A DNA stretch of 34,816 nucleotides from Lingula anatina (lineage: Eukaryota; Brachiopoda; Lingulata; Lingulida; Lingulidae). Every line of letters begins with the position of its first letter. Position 1 is the first letter of the stretch. This document shows, one piece after another, positions 8,435 to 19,167 of this stretch. The notes beneath the pieces are model-generated. The model was not told the DNA's origin. It saw only the letters and a program-made list of their open reading frames with translations, and made no database searches. The position numbers and the translations under genes are program-made. The stretch lies in contig NW_019775429.1 of the NCBI RefSeq assembly GCF_001039355.2, positions 339,549-374,364 on the forward strand, in the 5' to 3' direction.

Positions 8435-8821
8435 GAAGAAGGACACGCACTCCGTTACTACACGATAGCGTCTTGCTGGGTCAAGGCCGTTCTTGAAACC
8501 AGAAACGGAAGTAGTATTTTAATTAGATAATTTGCCGGCGGGTGCGGAATGCCAGCGTGCTTGGCACGGGCTTTACTGGTTTGCATTTATACTCCTGCCA
8601 CCAGACATAAACTGCGCGCAACAGGATGACTATCAAGGAAAACCCAGGAAATGGTGAGTATAAAGCGAAAATGGAAGTTCTCAATTTGCTGATTTTTTTG
8701 CCTAACTTGGTGCATTCCGGTGAGCGGCGAATAACGCGAAGCGACCGGAAGTGGCAGGAATGCAACAACACGTCGACAGCAGTCGACGCTGATCTACGTC
8801 TCTGTTGGTAAAGCTTTAATT
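8435..8821. promoter_or_regulatory. Probable bidirectional UROC1 / SLC35A promoter
   Basis: The two start codons are head to head, 387 bp apart. ETS/GABP-type motifs are visible: ACCGGAAGTG at 8744-8753 on the plus strand, CCGGAA on the minus strand at 8715-8720, and AACGGAAGTA at 8504-8513. Several CpGs are kept in an otherwise AT-rich region and I see no TATA box at a convincing position. GABP/ETS sites are typical of TATA-less divergent promoters; use here is inference. Confidence 0.5.
8626..8653 (+). other. Alternative candidate first coding exon of the transporter gene
   Basis: ATG followed by code for MTIKENPGN and one base, then a strong donor GTGAGT. Phase 1 matches the transporter's exon 2 (which begins TG). 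It competes with 8822-8858; its position upstream of the ETS motifs makes it the less likely of the two. Confidence 0.35.
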
Positions 8822-8858
8822 ATGGTTAAACAGGGGATCGCAGAGACTCAACAGTCAG
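8822..8858 (+). CDS. SLC35A2: Transporter exon 1 (predicted)
   Basis: Encodes MVKQGIAETQQS plus one base; A at -3 and G at +4 around the ATG, donor TCAG/GTGAGA. It is phase-compatible with exon 2. No homology can be expected here because the family N-terminus is variable. Confidence 0.45.
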
Positions 8859-11800
8859 GTGAGAATTTGTTATATTATTCTGAGATTCACGGAAGACTTC
8901 TTCAATCATAAAATGGCCTTACATAATCTACAGGTTTCACCGTGCTTGTGGCAGTTGTGTTTGCTTAGTTGCTTGTTGGTTCAACTTGCGCCGTGGACAC
9001 GTTGCTTTTCAATGTTTACAGCACTTTTGGTAGCACAATCGTCTTGCTATAAAGCATTGTGCGACTCGTCAGGGTGAGGTGTATGAGGTGATCACGCAGA
9101 TTATGCCCAGAGACGACCGGCGTTAGTTGACAAGCAGCGAGATCAATTTGCCCTGGGTTCACTTCAGTTGCCATGCGGGCACCAGTAGGGTATACTGGGA
9201 GCACTTAATATGTCTTTAGCAGTGGCTGTGTAGACTATTAATTATAACACTANCAGTAGTAATAAAAATTAAGTTTCCGTTGTACGACGTTTTAAAAACG
9301 TCAAAACGTTTTAATCCCTATACTATGAATAGAAGGGGGCGGACAAACAATGGAGAGCCGTCTAATGCCTTCAAAATTCGAACGCCAAAACACAATAGTT
9401 TAGACGTAATAACACACAATACCTTAGGCGAGTGAACCCCATGACGCCTGTTTCTGTGGTCCAGCGCGAGCGCGACAATCCGCTGTGACTAGGTGTAATT
9501 AACAGCAGGATACATCAGCCAGAAGGTGCCCATTGTTTGTTGCGGTGATAGGATTATACTCCCGTGGCCACCTATCCTTTTGTTCACTAGCTTGGCACAC
9601 GCAACAATTTATTCACATTACAAGCTGGCGTGTTGCCTCAATTACTACATTAAGTTACATTTTATATAAAATAATAGAACGAATCCGAAAAAGGATAATT
9701 ATAGAAAGTCTTAATAAATAAATAGATAAATAAATAAATAAACAGGACCGCAGCCAGAGGGAGTTCGGGAGGTTCGAAAAACCCCCCTTTTGCTGAAAAA
9801 AGGCCCACTCTGGGTAAAATTTGACATAAGTGCATGGGGATTTTTTGGTAAAAGGTCCACTTTTTCAGAAAAAGACACTCCCCCTTTAAAATTGCTGGCT
9901 ACGGGCTTGATAAATAAATAAATAAAAATATTATTTAAAGAATAAAGTAAATACTTAGGTAACATTAAGAATTAAATAAAAAAAAAATAGATAAAAATAA
10001 GATGGTTTAAATCATTAAATAAAATTAATAAATAATAAATAAATTATGATTTAATAATTGAATGAATAAATCGCTGTGAAGAAATAATCATTGTCGCAGC
10101 TAACGCGGTGAGTGTCAACCCATTATCAGGGCCATAACTTATAACTCCTTGATTCAACGTACTTTCATAAACATGTAGTGTGGCCACACTGTCAGCCACC
10201 CCCCTTGTTGCATGTTGCAAGCGATTTGTCTCATAACTATGACAAGGCGTTCTTTTTTCTTGTTGTTGTTTAAAAACGGACCGCTATGTCAAGGTTAATT
10301 GCTTAGCTCCCTGCGCGTCATATGTACTTAGCTCTTTGCGCGACCTATGTAAACGCTAAGATATGAATGTTATACCGGGTAGTTGATTGTTTTGCCCGGC
10401 CGCCGCACTTATGCTTTCTTACTAGAGCGATCTAGAACAAGTCGCTAGTTTGCCCTGTTTGTAACTCAAAGCAAAATATGTTCCACATGCCGTTTCTGCA
10501 CGACAGCTGGAGACACAGTAATTATATAAGGCATGGTTTAAGCTTGTTCGAGAGATAATAACAGTCGCGTTTAACAAAAGATAGTAAGACCCCCTCCTCT
10601 TTAACTGATGTCTTACACTGTTAATATTGACCGCACTTTCATATATTATGTAATACACTGTCAGACTTTCCCCTGTTGCACGTTGGCGTTGGATTGCACT
10701 TGTGCCTCTGTCAATGCACCTCATTTAGTTTAAATATTTTTACCGCATAAACCTTTGTGGTTAAGAGTTATTAGTTTAGTAGTAGAAATAGGATGCTTGG
10801 ACAAAAAGCTTCTAGTCAACTCGCTAAGACCTAGGGTGTGATGCTGCTATCATCCGAGGAAACAACTTCACTGAACCTTCTACCTGAAGTCCCCCTAGCT
10901 AAAACAAAAAATGCCCCTTGAACCGGTCCATTTTTAAAGCGACGAATCATTTTTGATATCATTGAGCGTTAAAGCGTAGGTTTATTCATCATGATCTATT
11001 TTGTAAACAATACTTGCCTAGATTTTACTTGGATTGATCATAGTCACTGTTTGGCTACTCGCCTATAATGCGTGCTGAATGACAGACAACTTATAAATAT
11101 TATCTGTGTTACTGTGTTTATGACCACGTTAAGTTTAAATAGAACGGTATCGGTGATTTAATCCATCCAACATATTTATGTTTCTTCTTTTAAATCCAGT
11201 GTTAGGTTAACATCAAGTCAAAGCAAGCCTTGCAGATTGATTTTGTTTAAATTTACGTAAATTAAGTAAAGCTAAGTAAAGCCTGTTTCTAGTTCATCCA
11301 CACTATAAAACTGCATGAAGGATAACAAGTCTCTGTAGCCAATTAACTTTCACAATGCCCTGTGCTTTAGAGTCCCATGTTTTACAATAAAATGAGTATG
11401 GCCTGAGAGAAATATAAATATGAGGCCGTGTATGAAGATGTATCAAATAATAAAAATCAAGAATTTAAACATGTTCGGTACATGCACATCACTTGATAAG
11501 TCATTTCACAAAAATGGCATCTAATTTTTCAGATAAACCCCCACTTTTATCGATCTCAACGCCTTGTCTGATGTTTACATACTCCAATATTAATTGCGAA
11601 CAATATCAATAGCGACTCGAGATCGTTGCCTGTTTTTCACACTTTTACACAAACTCATGAAGGGTTAATAAAAGGATTCGCGTTGCGACATCTATCTCTT
11701 TCTTTCGAACAAGCAAATTAAGGGCTGACCCGAAGTAAGCTTTCATAACTAATTTCTATTTGACTGTACAGGGGTATATTGTAATTACTCCACTTGGTCG

Positions 11801-14800
11801 CCTCCATTGTCTTGTAACATTGACAAAGAATGTGTTTTCACACGCTAGTTTACATAACTCCTTTGCCTTGTGTCTTTATCAAGGTTATAATCAGTTTGAA
11901 TAGGTTGTCTTGCCTCACTTAAAAAGGGAGTTGTTCTCCACACTGGTCGTTACCTAACTTATGCTACCCTACTTTGTACAAATATGGTTTTAATAAATCG
12001 CCAAAACTATGACACTAGTGAACATTGTGTATCAAACATTTTGATATGATTAAATAAATGTGCAAGAAGGATTACAGAATGAGTTACTATTTACCTCCCC
12101 CCATGCGCCCTTCAAAAAATGCTCTTTTGATTTCGAAATGAATTTGTTTTTAACGCAAAGAAGTCCAATACCCCTTTCACGACTCAGTCATTGTACAGCA
12201 TGTTATATTACTCTTTACCCTTTTTATTTGACACTGTCTCTGTTTCTCTCCCCTTTTACTTTCTCTTGTTAGAAGGAGGGCAAATAATTAAGCATTCAAA
12301 ATATGCATCACCAATCTTCAGAAAAGAATGAGTGAATGAACCATTGGGCTGGCCCACAACGTCCGACACAACAGAATAAATTAAATAACAGCTTTCACAG
12401 ATTTAACTGCAGTTAGCTGTACAGCGTCACTATATACATAATCCGCTGCACGCGCGAAGCTGTTGAACAAAAGGATAGTTCTCTATGGAAGACCTTTTGT
12501 TTACATAAGTACTCTAAGGGGGCGTGCCTAACCAGGCGACAAGAGGATTAGGCTAGTCACTATATTCCGTCAAATTCGTTTAGCTACCCTATCATTATCA
12601 CACTCCCTCTATTGTATTTTCTGACGTTATAATTGTATCTAATCTTCTTACGTTAGATGGAAAAAATGCACACATATATAATCTTATGACTGTAGTTGCT
12701 TGTTGGTTCAACTTGCGCCGTGGACACGTTGCTTTTCAATGTTTACAGCACTTTTGGTAGCACAATCGTCTTGCTATAAAGCATTGTGCGACTCGTCAGG
12801 GTGAGGTGTATGAGGTGATCACGCAGATTATGCCCAGAGACGACCGGCGTTACTTTTAGTTGACAAGCAGCGAGATCAATTTGCCCTGGGTTCACTTCAG
12901 TTGCCATGCGGGCACCAGTAGGGTATACTGGGAGCACTTAATATGTCTTTAGCAGTGGCTGTGTAGACTATTAATTATAACACTAATCATTAGATTATGT
13001 TTAATACTGCCTGCTGCAGTATGCAAGAAACAGTGTGTGTGTTGTGTGTGTGTGTGTGTGTGAGTGTGCGAGAGAGAGAGAGAGGGGGACAGGGGTGGGT
13101 GGGGGTGAGGAATGTCATCTAGCACCTACAATGAATGTCAGAATGTCAGATAGGTAGGGATAGTTAATGTTGTTAAACTAAACTAAAAAAACGAAATAAT
13201 TTCATCCATGTTGTAGGTGTGCTTTGCATGTTCAGCCTGGTTGAACAATGTTCTCATGAGAATTTTTCTTTACTTGAATGCATGGTTAAGTCAACAAATG
13301 TAATGCATTTTAGAGAGAGATAGAGAGAGAGAGAGAGAATATTTGCTATAATATTTTAAGCTAAAGCCTTCTAGTCTGCACCTTAATATCTGGACATTAA
13401 ACAAAACATACTATTTATTTATAATATCTTGTCAGATGTGGAAGCACTGGTCAATGTAGACACTATGGTAAGTATTCATTAAAGCAGTGGTTGGGGCCTC
13501 AATGGGTTTTCTTTGTGTCAAGGGACCTGGAACTTAAGGGCAGTGGTTTGTAAGGAGGCAGGGGTCCGTAAATAGGCAGGGATATGTAAGGAGGCTGGGA
13601 TATGTAAGGAGGCAGGGGTCTGTAAGGAGGCAGGGGTCTGAAATGAGGCAGAGGTCTGTAAGGAGGCAGGGGTCGGTAAGTAGGCAGAGGTCAGTAAGGA
13701 GGCAGGGGTCCGTAAGAAGGCAGGGGTCCGTAAGAAGACAGGGCCTGAGGGGTATGTATGGAGGCTGGGGTATGTAAGGAGGCAGGGGTCTGTAAGGAGG
13801 CAGGGGTCTGTAAGAAGTCAGGGGTGTGTAAGGAGGCAGGGGTCTGTAAGGAGGCAGGGGTCTGTTAGGAGGCTAGGGTCCGTTAAGAGGCAGGGGTCCG
13901 TAAGGAGGCTTGGGGTCCGTAAGGAGGCTGGGGTCTGTAAGGAGGCAGGGGTATGTAAGGAGGCAGGGATGTGTAAGGAGGCAGGGGTGTGTAAGGAGGC
14001 AGGGGAGGGGAGAATGCAATCAAAAGTGTTTGCTTTCAGAAGAAAAGAATCTAACAGTATGCGTAGCTCAATCAGGTGTATTTTAAAGATTTTATTGTAT
14101 ATAGATATCATTAGTAGAAAAATGTAGGCTTGCACATCAACAGTTTGGTTGAGAAGAAAAATGGGCTTTTGATGGCTGATGATGGTTTGAAAGCTTATGT
14201 TGAAAATTTTTGGTTGTGGATTTATTGTTCATGTAATGCACAGTCTTTGTAATAGACACTCTGAGATTTCAAAAAGGTAACTTGACCTTGTAAATCCAGC
14301 TTGAATTAGCAGCTGTTAAGTTAGTACTTGGGAGTAAAAAGCAGTACTAATTTATATAGTAATTAATTTATAGTGTCATATATTTCAAACTTTCTAAAAT
14401 TCTTGTATATTTAGTGGTGTCCATACTTTTTTGCACTCACTTGTGACCTTCACGTAACACTTATCCATGTCTACTTTAAATAATTCCACTGCCAGAAATC
14501 TGTTGATAAAATTATCTGATCTAGAAAGTATTCCACCTTTGTGTTAGTTAAATAAATTGCCATAGATACAGTGAATGTATTGTCTATTGTCACCATTGTG
14601 TGCATGCCCTGAGATGGAAACAGGTATGTGAATTTATGTGTAAAAAACCCAAAGGTTTCATTTTTTTGTATTTTTATTTATAGTCATTTTTGTCATTTAA
14701 ATAGGTTTACCTTTTTCCATTATTTGGGAATGGTAAATTTAAGTTGTAAAAGGTCATAAGTTATTTTATTATCAGAAACACTGTATTTGACAATCGTCAT

Positions 14801-17800
14801 CATTGTGTAAAACAAGGTTGCAGTGCTGACATCCCTATCTTGTCTGAAAAAGAAATTGATTTTTCTGTTTCTGCATAAAAGTATTCCTACAAATAAAGGT
14901 AATAGTTTACAAGATTTTGCATGTTGAGCGCCTTGGTAACTCCATGAAGCACAGTTCAAAACAATCAGAGATGATTTCTGAATCAGTAGCAAAATCTTTA
15001 CTTTGTATGCACCAGTGGAAAGTATCATGTAGCTTCCATCACAGCCATAATTCTTGGTTTATCTTTTCCCTGTGCACATCCAGTTATTTTTGTCACATAA
15101 TTATAGCACATTACAATGGTAGTGTGGTGTACATGCTTCTATATGTGAGGAGTGTGAAGAGGATTCAGTGGAGTCAGTGGGTGTCAGTTCACTCAGTTTA
15201 TACCACAATTTATACCACATTGTGGGCACTGGTACCAAGTGTTACCTGTGATTTATGATGGTTTTTGTTTGAGGTTGGTGGGTGGCAGATCACACACTGT
15301 TATCCCTCAAGAGGTTGGTTTAAAATTGGTCAAATTTTGGTAAATTTTATAAAATATATGCTGCATTCCTCTGCACTAGTAAATAGTTGAGATCATAGTG
15401 ATCAAGACAATGTTGTGTTATCAGAAATCAAAGCCTGTTGTTTTTTGGATGCACTTGTATTGAAGTACAATTTCTTTCATGGTTTTAGTGTTCTGTATAT
15501 TAAAATGTTTTTTTTTTTACATTAATTATTCACATAAGAGGAGCAGTCCAAGGGTAAGTGGTGTCTTAGTGGAATTAAAATTTTATTTCTTGTACTTGTA
15601 ATATTTTTGTGTTTATCAGCCTTATATTTTTTGCTCTTTAATTTTCAGGCATATACATAACAAGTTAGTTTAATCCTTGCTGAGTCGGAAGTTAAGCCTT
15701 CTAAAAATTTTACAAGTCCTTAGAATAATTTCTTCTTAATTCTGTATATATACAATCTACATTTTACTGCTGGGGCTGGAAATTACTAGTAACTGGTCTG
15801 AAGTTGAGGGTTTATGTAGCAGTGGTATGACACGTCTGCAATGTGTCCTCCATAGATAAATGTCTCTGTTGTCAACTGTAGCCCCACGTCACCAAATACA
15901 ACACGGGGCTTATCATTTGTTCAGGATGTAGACTTTCAGATTAGTATTAGTGAAAATGAAACAGCTGTACACTGGAAGTATAGTGAGTCTTTGTTAACTT
16001 GGGTTTTATCAGAGTTTAAAACTTAATTAGGTCATTATCCAACTAAAAACTGAGGTTTATCAGGAATTTAATTGAAAGTTTTTTGGGTTGCTGAAGGTAA
16101 TAAATGAAGTCTGTCTGGAGCTTAGTGTGGATTCTTGTAATGTGAAGATTGTGGAGACATTCTCACTACACAGGAGGAGGGAGGGGGGAATGTTTAGATA
16201 TTACCATCTACCAGGGTCACTACCCAGTGGCGGATCCAGAGCTATTTACTGACAGTCTTCCAAATTATCTTTGTTGATTCATCCTCCAATTTTGACCGTC
16301 TTCCAACAGAAAAAATTGGATACCCGTCAATGTAAACTTGAAAATCTGACCTTCTTCAGGAAGACCCAGAAGACAGCCTAAATCCACCCCTGCTTCCAGT
16401 ACATAATTTTGAACCAGATATTAAATATATTCACAAATATCACCCAGTCTCTGGTTAATTCATGACACAATTGAGCTACAGAAAATACACCTAAGTATTC
16501 TGTGTTCCTGATGGAGAGGGCAGAGAATACTCTGCTGTGTCACAACTGGAGCTAAGAACATGATGAAAATAACTGATGATCAAATGATAGAGATTACAGG
16601 TAGATAATTGAGCTGTAAGTGACTCATCACATTGTCAAACTCCTACACTATGTGTTAACATACAGAACAGCTTTGTACAATGTAATGAAAGAAAAGTATT
16701 GTTAGACACAAGGTGCTGTATACCAGTATATATATTAACTGTGAACATTCAGCAACCCAGATCATGCAAGTACTGCACATATGTAGTGGCTGACTTATTT
16801 ATATTATTGCTGTTTAATTTATTTGACAGCTTGATCAGTAATGCTGGAAATTTATAAGCCGTCACACCAGTCAGACATTCACTGCAGCTTTTCATGCTCA
16901 CTTTGGGCTTCTAACATCAAAAACTGCTTGAAAACTTGTGATATGGTTGAGTTACGAGGTTGAAACCATTTATCTTTTTAAGTATGATTTATTCATGAAC
17001 TTTAAAGAAATAGTGCACGTCTGTGGTTGAAACATTAAAAGTTTATAGGATTTTTTCAAATTAGTGCAAATTCTGTCAATGAGCAGCACATTGGGGAATG
17101 TTTCTTTCACAGCATTTTTATTGTCCAGGCACAGAGTATATCGATGGAAATAAATCTTGAATATTTGTTAAGATGATTGTATATTTTCTGAAATTGTGTG
17201 TCAGATGAATGCATTCAATTTACATAAATAATGACCCTAATTAGTAGATAAATAGTGTGCTAGATATAAACAAGTAGGTTTTAACTTCAAACCACACAAT
17301 TTTAATTAGGTATTAACATCGTGTAGATATGTTATGGAAACCTTTTGAATTTTCTGACAAATATTATTATATTTTCAGTGTTTCAACGGAGTCTCAAGTC
17401 CGTAAGCCTCGTGACCTTGACCTTCCAAAATGGTGCCCTCACTCTGGTGTCGCGCTATGCACGAACACGTCCTGGGAACATGTTCTTCTCTACGACAGCT
17501 GTGGTCATGGCTGAGCTTTTCAAGTGTGTCTCCTGTCTTTTTATTATTATGGGACAAGAGGGAGGCATTAGGCCGTGGGCGCGGCGTTTAAATGAAGATG
17601 TTTTCCAGCAACCATATGACTGTCTGAAGATCTCAGTGCCGGCAGTGGTATATGTGATACAGAACAACCTGCTCTATGTCGCTATATCTAATCTGGATGC
17701 AGGAACATTTCAGGTTCAGAATTTATTATCTTAAAGAAGTTTACAGAAGAAATTATTGGAATATTTAGTTGTAAATCAGATTTGCCAAGTACCTGTATTT

Positions 17801-18738
17801 TTTATATCTCTGGACACACAATACATTTTTAAAATAAATATGCCAACATTTAAAAGTTGGATAAGAAAAATTTGCGCTTAAGAAAAATAATTGAATTTCT
17901 TAGTTTTCTGTGTTTAATGACCCTTTGTAACGGTAGATTTTAAGAAAACGTGAACATTTAAACATATTTAATATATTCATATATGAAAAGAACAGAATAG
18001 TACACAAAAAGTAAATTTGTTGTTAATGAAAATTTATTACATATTTTTAAGTTGAACTTAGATTTGACCTATTTTCTTGTATTCTAGGTCACATACCAGC
18101 TGAAGATCCTGACCACAGCCGTATTCTCTGTGATCTTGTTGCAGAAGAAACTGTCCAAAATCCAGTGGGTTGCCTTGGTGATGCTATTCACAGGGGTTGC
18201 CTTTGTACAGTTCAAGCCAGAAAGCACCTCAGAAAAAGTTTCCACTGAGCAGAATCGATTGCTGGGGTTTGGAGCAGTGCTTCTGGCCTCAGCTCTTTCA
18301 GGTTTTGCTGGAGTTTATTTTGAAAAAGTTTTAAAAACGACAAAGCAGAGTTTGTGGCTGCGTAATGTCCAGCTGGGCTTCCTAGGCGTTGTCTTTGGGA
18401 CGGTGACTATTTTCCTGTCGACGGATGGACAGAAAGTGAGAGACAAGGGGTTTTTCTTCGGTTACGATATGGTGGTGTGGGCAGTAGTATTTCTACAGTC
18501 ATTTGGGGGACTTCTTGTAGCTGTGGTAGTGAAATATGCAGACAATATTCTGAAGGGGTTTGCTTGCTCTGCAGCCATTGTTTTTGCCTCCCTGGCTTCT
18601 GTGTACTTGTTTAACTTTCAGCTGAGTCTGCAGTTTGTGATTGGAGCTTGTCTTGTCTGTATCTCTGTGTTTATGTATGGTTACCAGCCCAAAGAGAAGA
18701 CACAGTCAAATTTGCAAGCACAGGGGGAGAAAATATAA
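8822..18738 (+). CDS. SLC35A2: SLC35A2/A3-type UDP-sugar transporter (Golgi), 3 coding exons
   Basis: Antiporter that brings a UDP-sugar (UDP-galactose and/or UDP-GlcNAc in this subfamily) into the Golgi lumen in exchange for UMP. Exons 8822-8858, 17379-17713 and 18088-18738 give a 340-residue protein, the normal SLC35A size, with about ten hydrophobic helices. Diagnostic blocks: RYARTRPGN and STTAVVMAELFK in exon 2; NNLLYVAISNLDAGTFQ joined across the intron to VTYQLKILTT; SGFAGVYFEK at 195-204; GGLLVAVVVKYADNILKGFA ending at 283. The STTAVVMAE and VVVKYADNILKGFA wording looks closer to SLC35A2 than SLC35A3, but the paralogue call is from memory. The first exon (MVKQGIAETQQS, good Kozak, donor CAG/GTGAGA) rests on phase and context only. 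No C-terminal KKXX-type signal. Convergent with CDK20 and divergent from UROC1. Confidence 0.85.
8966..9252. repeat. Direct repeat copy A (287 bp)
   Basis: Nearly identical to 12693-12985 in the same orientation; the only clear difference is a 6-bp deletion near 9124. An ambiguous base (n) sits at 9253, exactly at the repeat's right end. The only open frame in it (about 62 codons, minus strand) has no family I recognise. Confidence 0.93.
9253..12692. other. 3.4 kb AT-rich intronic segment between direct repeats
   Basis: Part of transporter intron 1. Holds the element at 9744-9909 and A-rich (TAAA)n runs to about 10070; from there I see no gene, RNA or repeat. Because it is bounded by near-identical repeats with an n at one joint, its placement deserves caution. 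Confidence 0.6.
9744..9909. mobile_element. MITE-like element with short inverted ends
   Basis: About 165 bp with ends CCGCAGCCAG and, inverted at the right, CCCGTAGCCAG. It is internally self-complementary (CCCCCCTTTTGCTGAAAAA versus TTTTTCAGAAAAAGACACTC region). Flanked on both sides by GATAAATAAATAAATAAA, which may be a target duplication or insertion into a microsatellite. Confidence 0.6.
12693..12985. repeat. Direct repeat copy B (293 bp)
   Basis: Partner of 8966-9252, 3.7 kb downstream in the same orientation. Carries the 6 bp missing from copy A. No transposase code or tRNA-like promoter boxes were seen. Confidence 0.93.
13033..13090. repeat. (GT)n and (GA)n microsatellites
   Basis: GT-dinucleotide run followed by GA repeats and a G-rich tail in transporter intron 1; another (GA)n run lies at 13313-13338. 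Confidence 0.9.
13550..14008. repeat. 18-bp G-rich minisatellite, about 25 units
   Basis: Consensus TAAGGAGGCAGGGGTCTG with scattered substitutions and a few indels, within transporter intron 1. The unit is a multiple of three, so the minus strand keeps an open Pro/Ser/Leu/Thr repeat frame (up to 14135) that is an artefact. The GG/GGGG spacing could favour G-quadruplexes on the transcribed RNA. Confidence 0.93.
14009..16224. other. Transporter intron 1, no features recognised
   Basis: AT-rich intronic sequence. Short ORFs (for example 14720-15028 minus and 14917-15258 plus) overlap on opposite strands and show no domain or family resemblance. Confidence 0.6.
16225..16392. mobile_element. MITE-like element, copy 1
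   Basis: About 168 bp bounded by CAGTGGCGGATCCAG on the left and TAAATCCACCCCTG on the right, whose complement CAGGGGTGGATTTA gives imperfect inverted ends. The interior is clearly similar to 22691-22809. No coding capacity. Confidence 0.75.
16393..17378. other. Transporter intron 1 distal part
   Basis: No gene, repeat or RNA recognised. Ends in a TATTATTATATTTTCAG acceptor for exon 2. Confidence 0.6.
17379..17713 (+). CDS. SLC35A2: Transporter exon 2
   Basis: Acceptor ATTTTCAG then TG completing a split codon. Encodes FQRSLKSVSLVTLTFQNGAL, RYARTRPGN, FFSTTAVVMAELFK, VPAVVYVIQNNLLYVA and ISNLDAGTFQ; covers roughly the first three or four helices. Ends at CAG before GTTCAG. Confidence 0.93.
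17714..18087 (+). other. Transporter intron 2
   Basis: 374-bp AT-rich phase-0 intron, donor GTTCAG and acceptor TATTCTAG, splitting TFQ from VTYQLK. Confidence 0.9.
18088..18738 (+). CDS. SLC35A2: Transporter exon 3 (terminal coding exon)
   Basis: Starts VTYQLKILTTAVFSVILLQK after acceptor ATTCTAG and runs to TAA at 18736-18738. Contains SGFAGVYFEK, SLWLRNVQLGF, GFFFGYDMVVWAVV and KYADNILKGFA, which define SLC35A nucleotide-sugar transporters. The C-terminal tail is short and polar. Confidence 0.95.
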   Translation, partial: VTYQLKILTTAVFSVILLQKKLSKIQWVALVMLFTGVAFVQFKPESTSEKVSTEQNRLLGFGAVLLASALSGFAGVYFEKVLKTTKQSLWLRNVQLGFLGVVFGTVTIFLSTDGQKVRDKGFFFGYDMVVWAVVFLQSFGGLLVAVVVKYADNILKGFACSAAIVFASLASVYLFNFQLSLQFVIGACLVCISVFMYGYQPKEKTQSNLQAQGEKI

Positions 18739-18984
18739 CTATAATATATTACTTTAGGGAAAGAGAAAGAGAAAAGGTATGATTATGATGAATTACACTA
18801 GGTGGCAGCATTGTGCAGTACATTTTGACCAGTTATTTAAAACTAATACTGTTTTAGGTCTATTCATTGTTGACTTAGCACAAATAATTTACTATTCATT
18901 TAGTGAAAAGAAACTGTGAGTCCAAAGCAGTGCATAGAAAAAGCTTCTCAACAGGTCCCCATAGTCACACCACCAGTCTGTATA

Positions 18985-19167
18985 GATTGACCTAACTCTG
19001 CTGGGACTCTCACTCAGTGCAACCAGCTTAACCATACGACATGCCTCCTCATGTTTTCAACGTACGCATGTAATCACCAGCTTTTCTGTGTTCTACTTGA
19101 CACCAGGTGGCATGTTAATCCGTTAAGCTGATTGTACTTAGTGAGAGCCCACGTAGAGTTGTTAATG
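18985..19167. repeat. Long imperfect inverted repeat downstream of the transporter stop
   Basis: Left arm 18985-19050 and right arm 19101-19167 pair over most of their length. The best-matched core is CTCTCACTCAGTGCAACCAG against the complement of the sequence around 19124-19146. The loop is about 50 bp. It could be a MITE or a stable hairpin in the 3'UTR. Confidence 0.7.

Noticed and set aside
9016-9204. 62-codon minus-strand ORF, with a second copy at 12743-12937
   Set aside because: Present in both copies of the direct repeat, but the 6-bp difference alters it and it has no recognisable family, so duplication of non-coding DNA explains it.
10422-10724. 100-codon minus-strand ORF
   Set aside because: No start context, domains or neighbours to support it; in the middle of an intron.
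13818-14135. 105-codon minus-strand ORF rich in Pro, Ser, Leu, Thr
   Set aside because: It is the 18-bp minisatellite read in frame; the unit length is a multiple of three, so it stays open by chance.
14720-15258. Two ORFs of about 100 codons on opposite strands
   Set aside because: Overlapping, no splice or codon support and no similarity I recognise; within the transporter intron.
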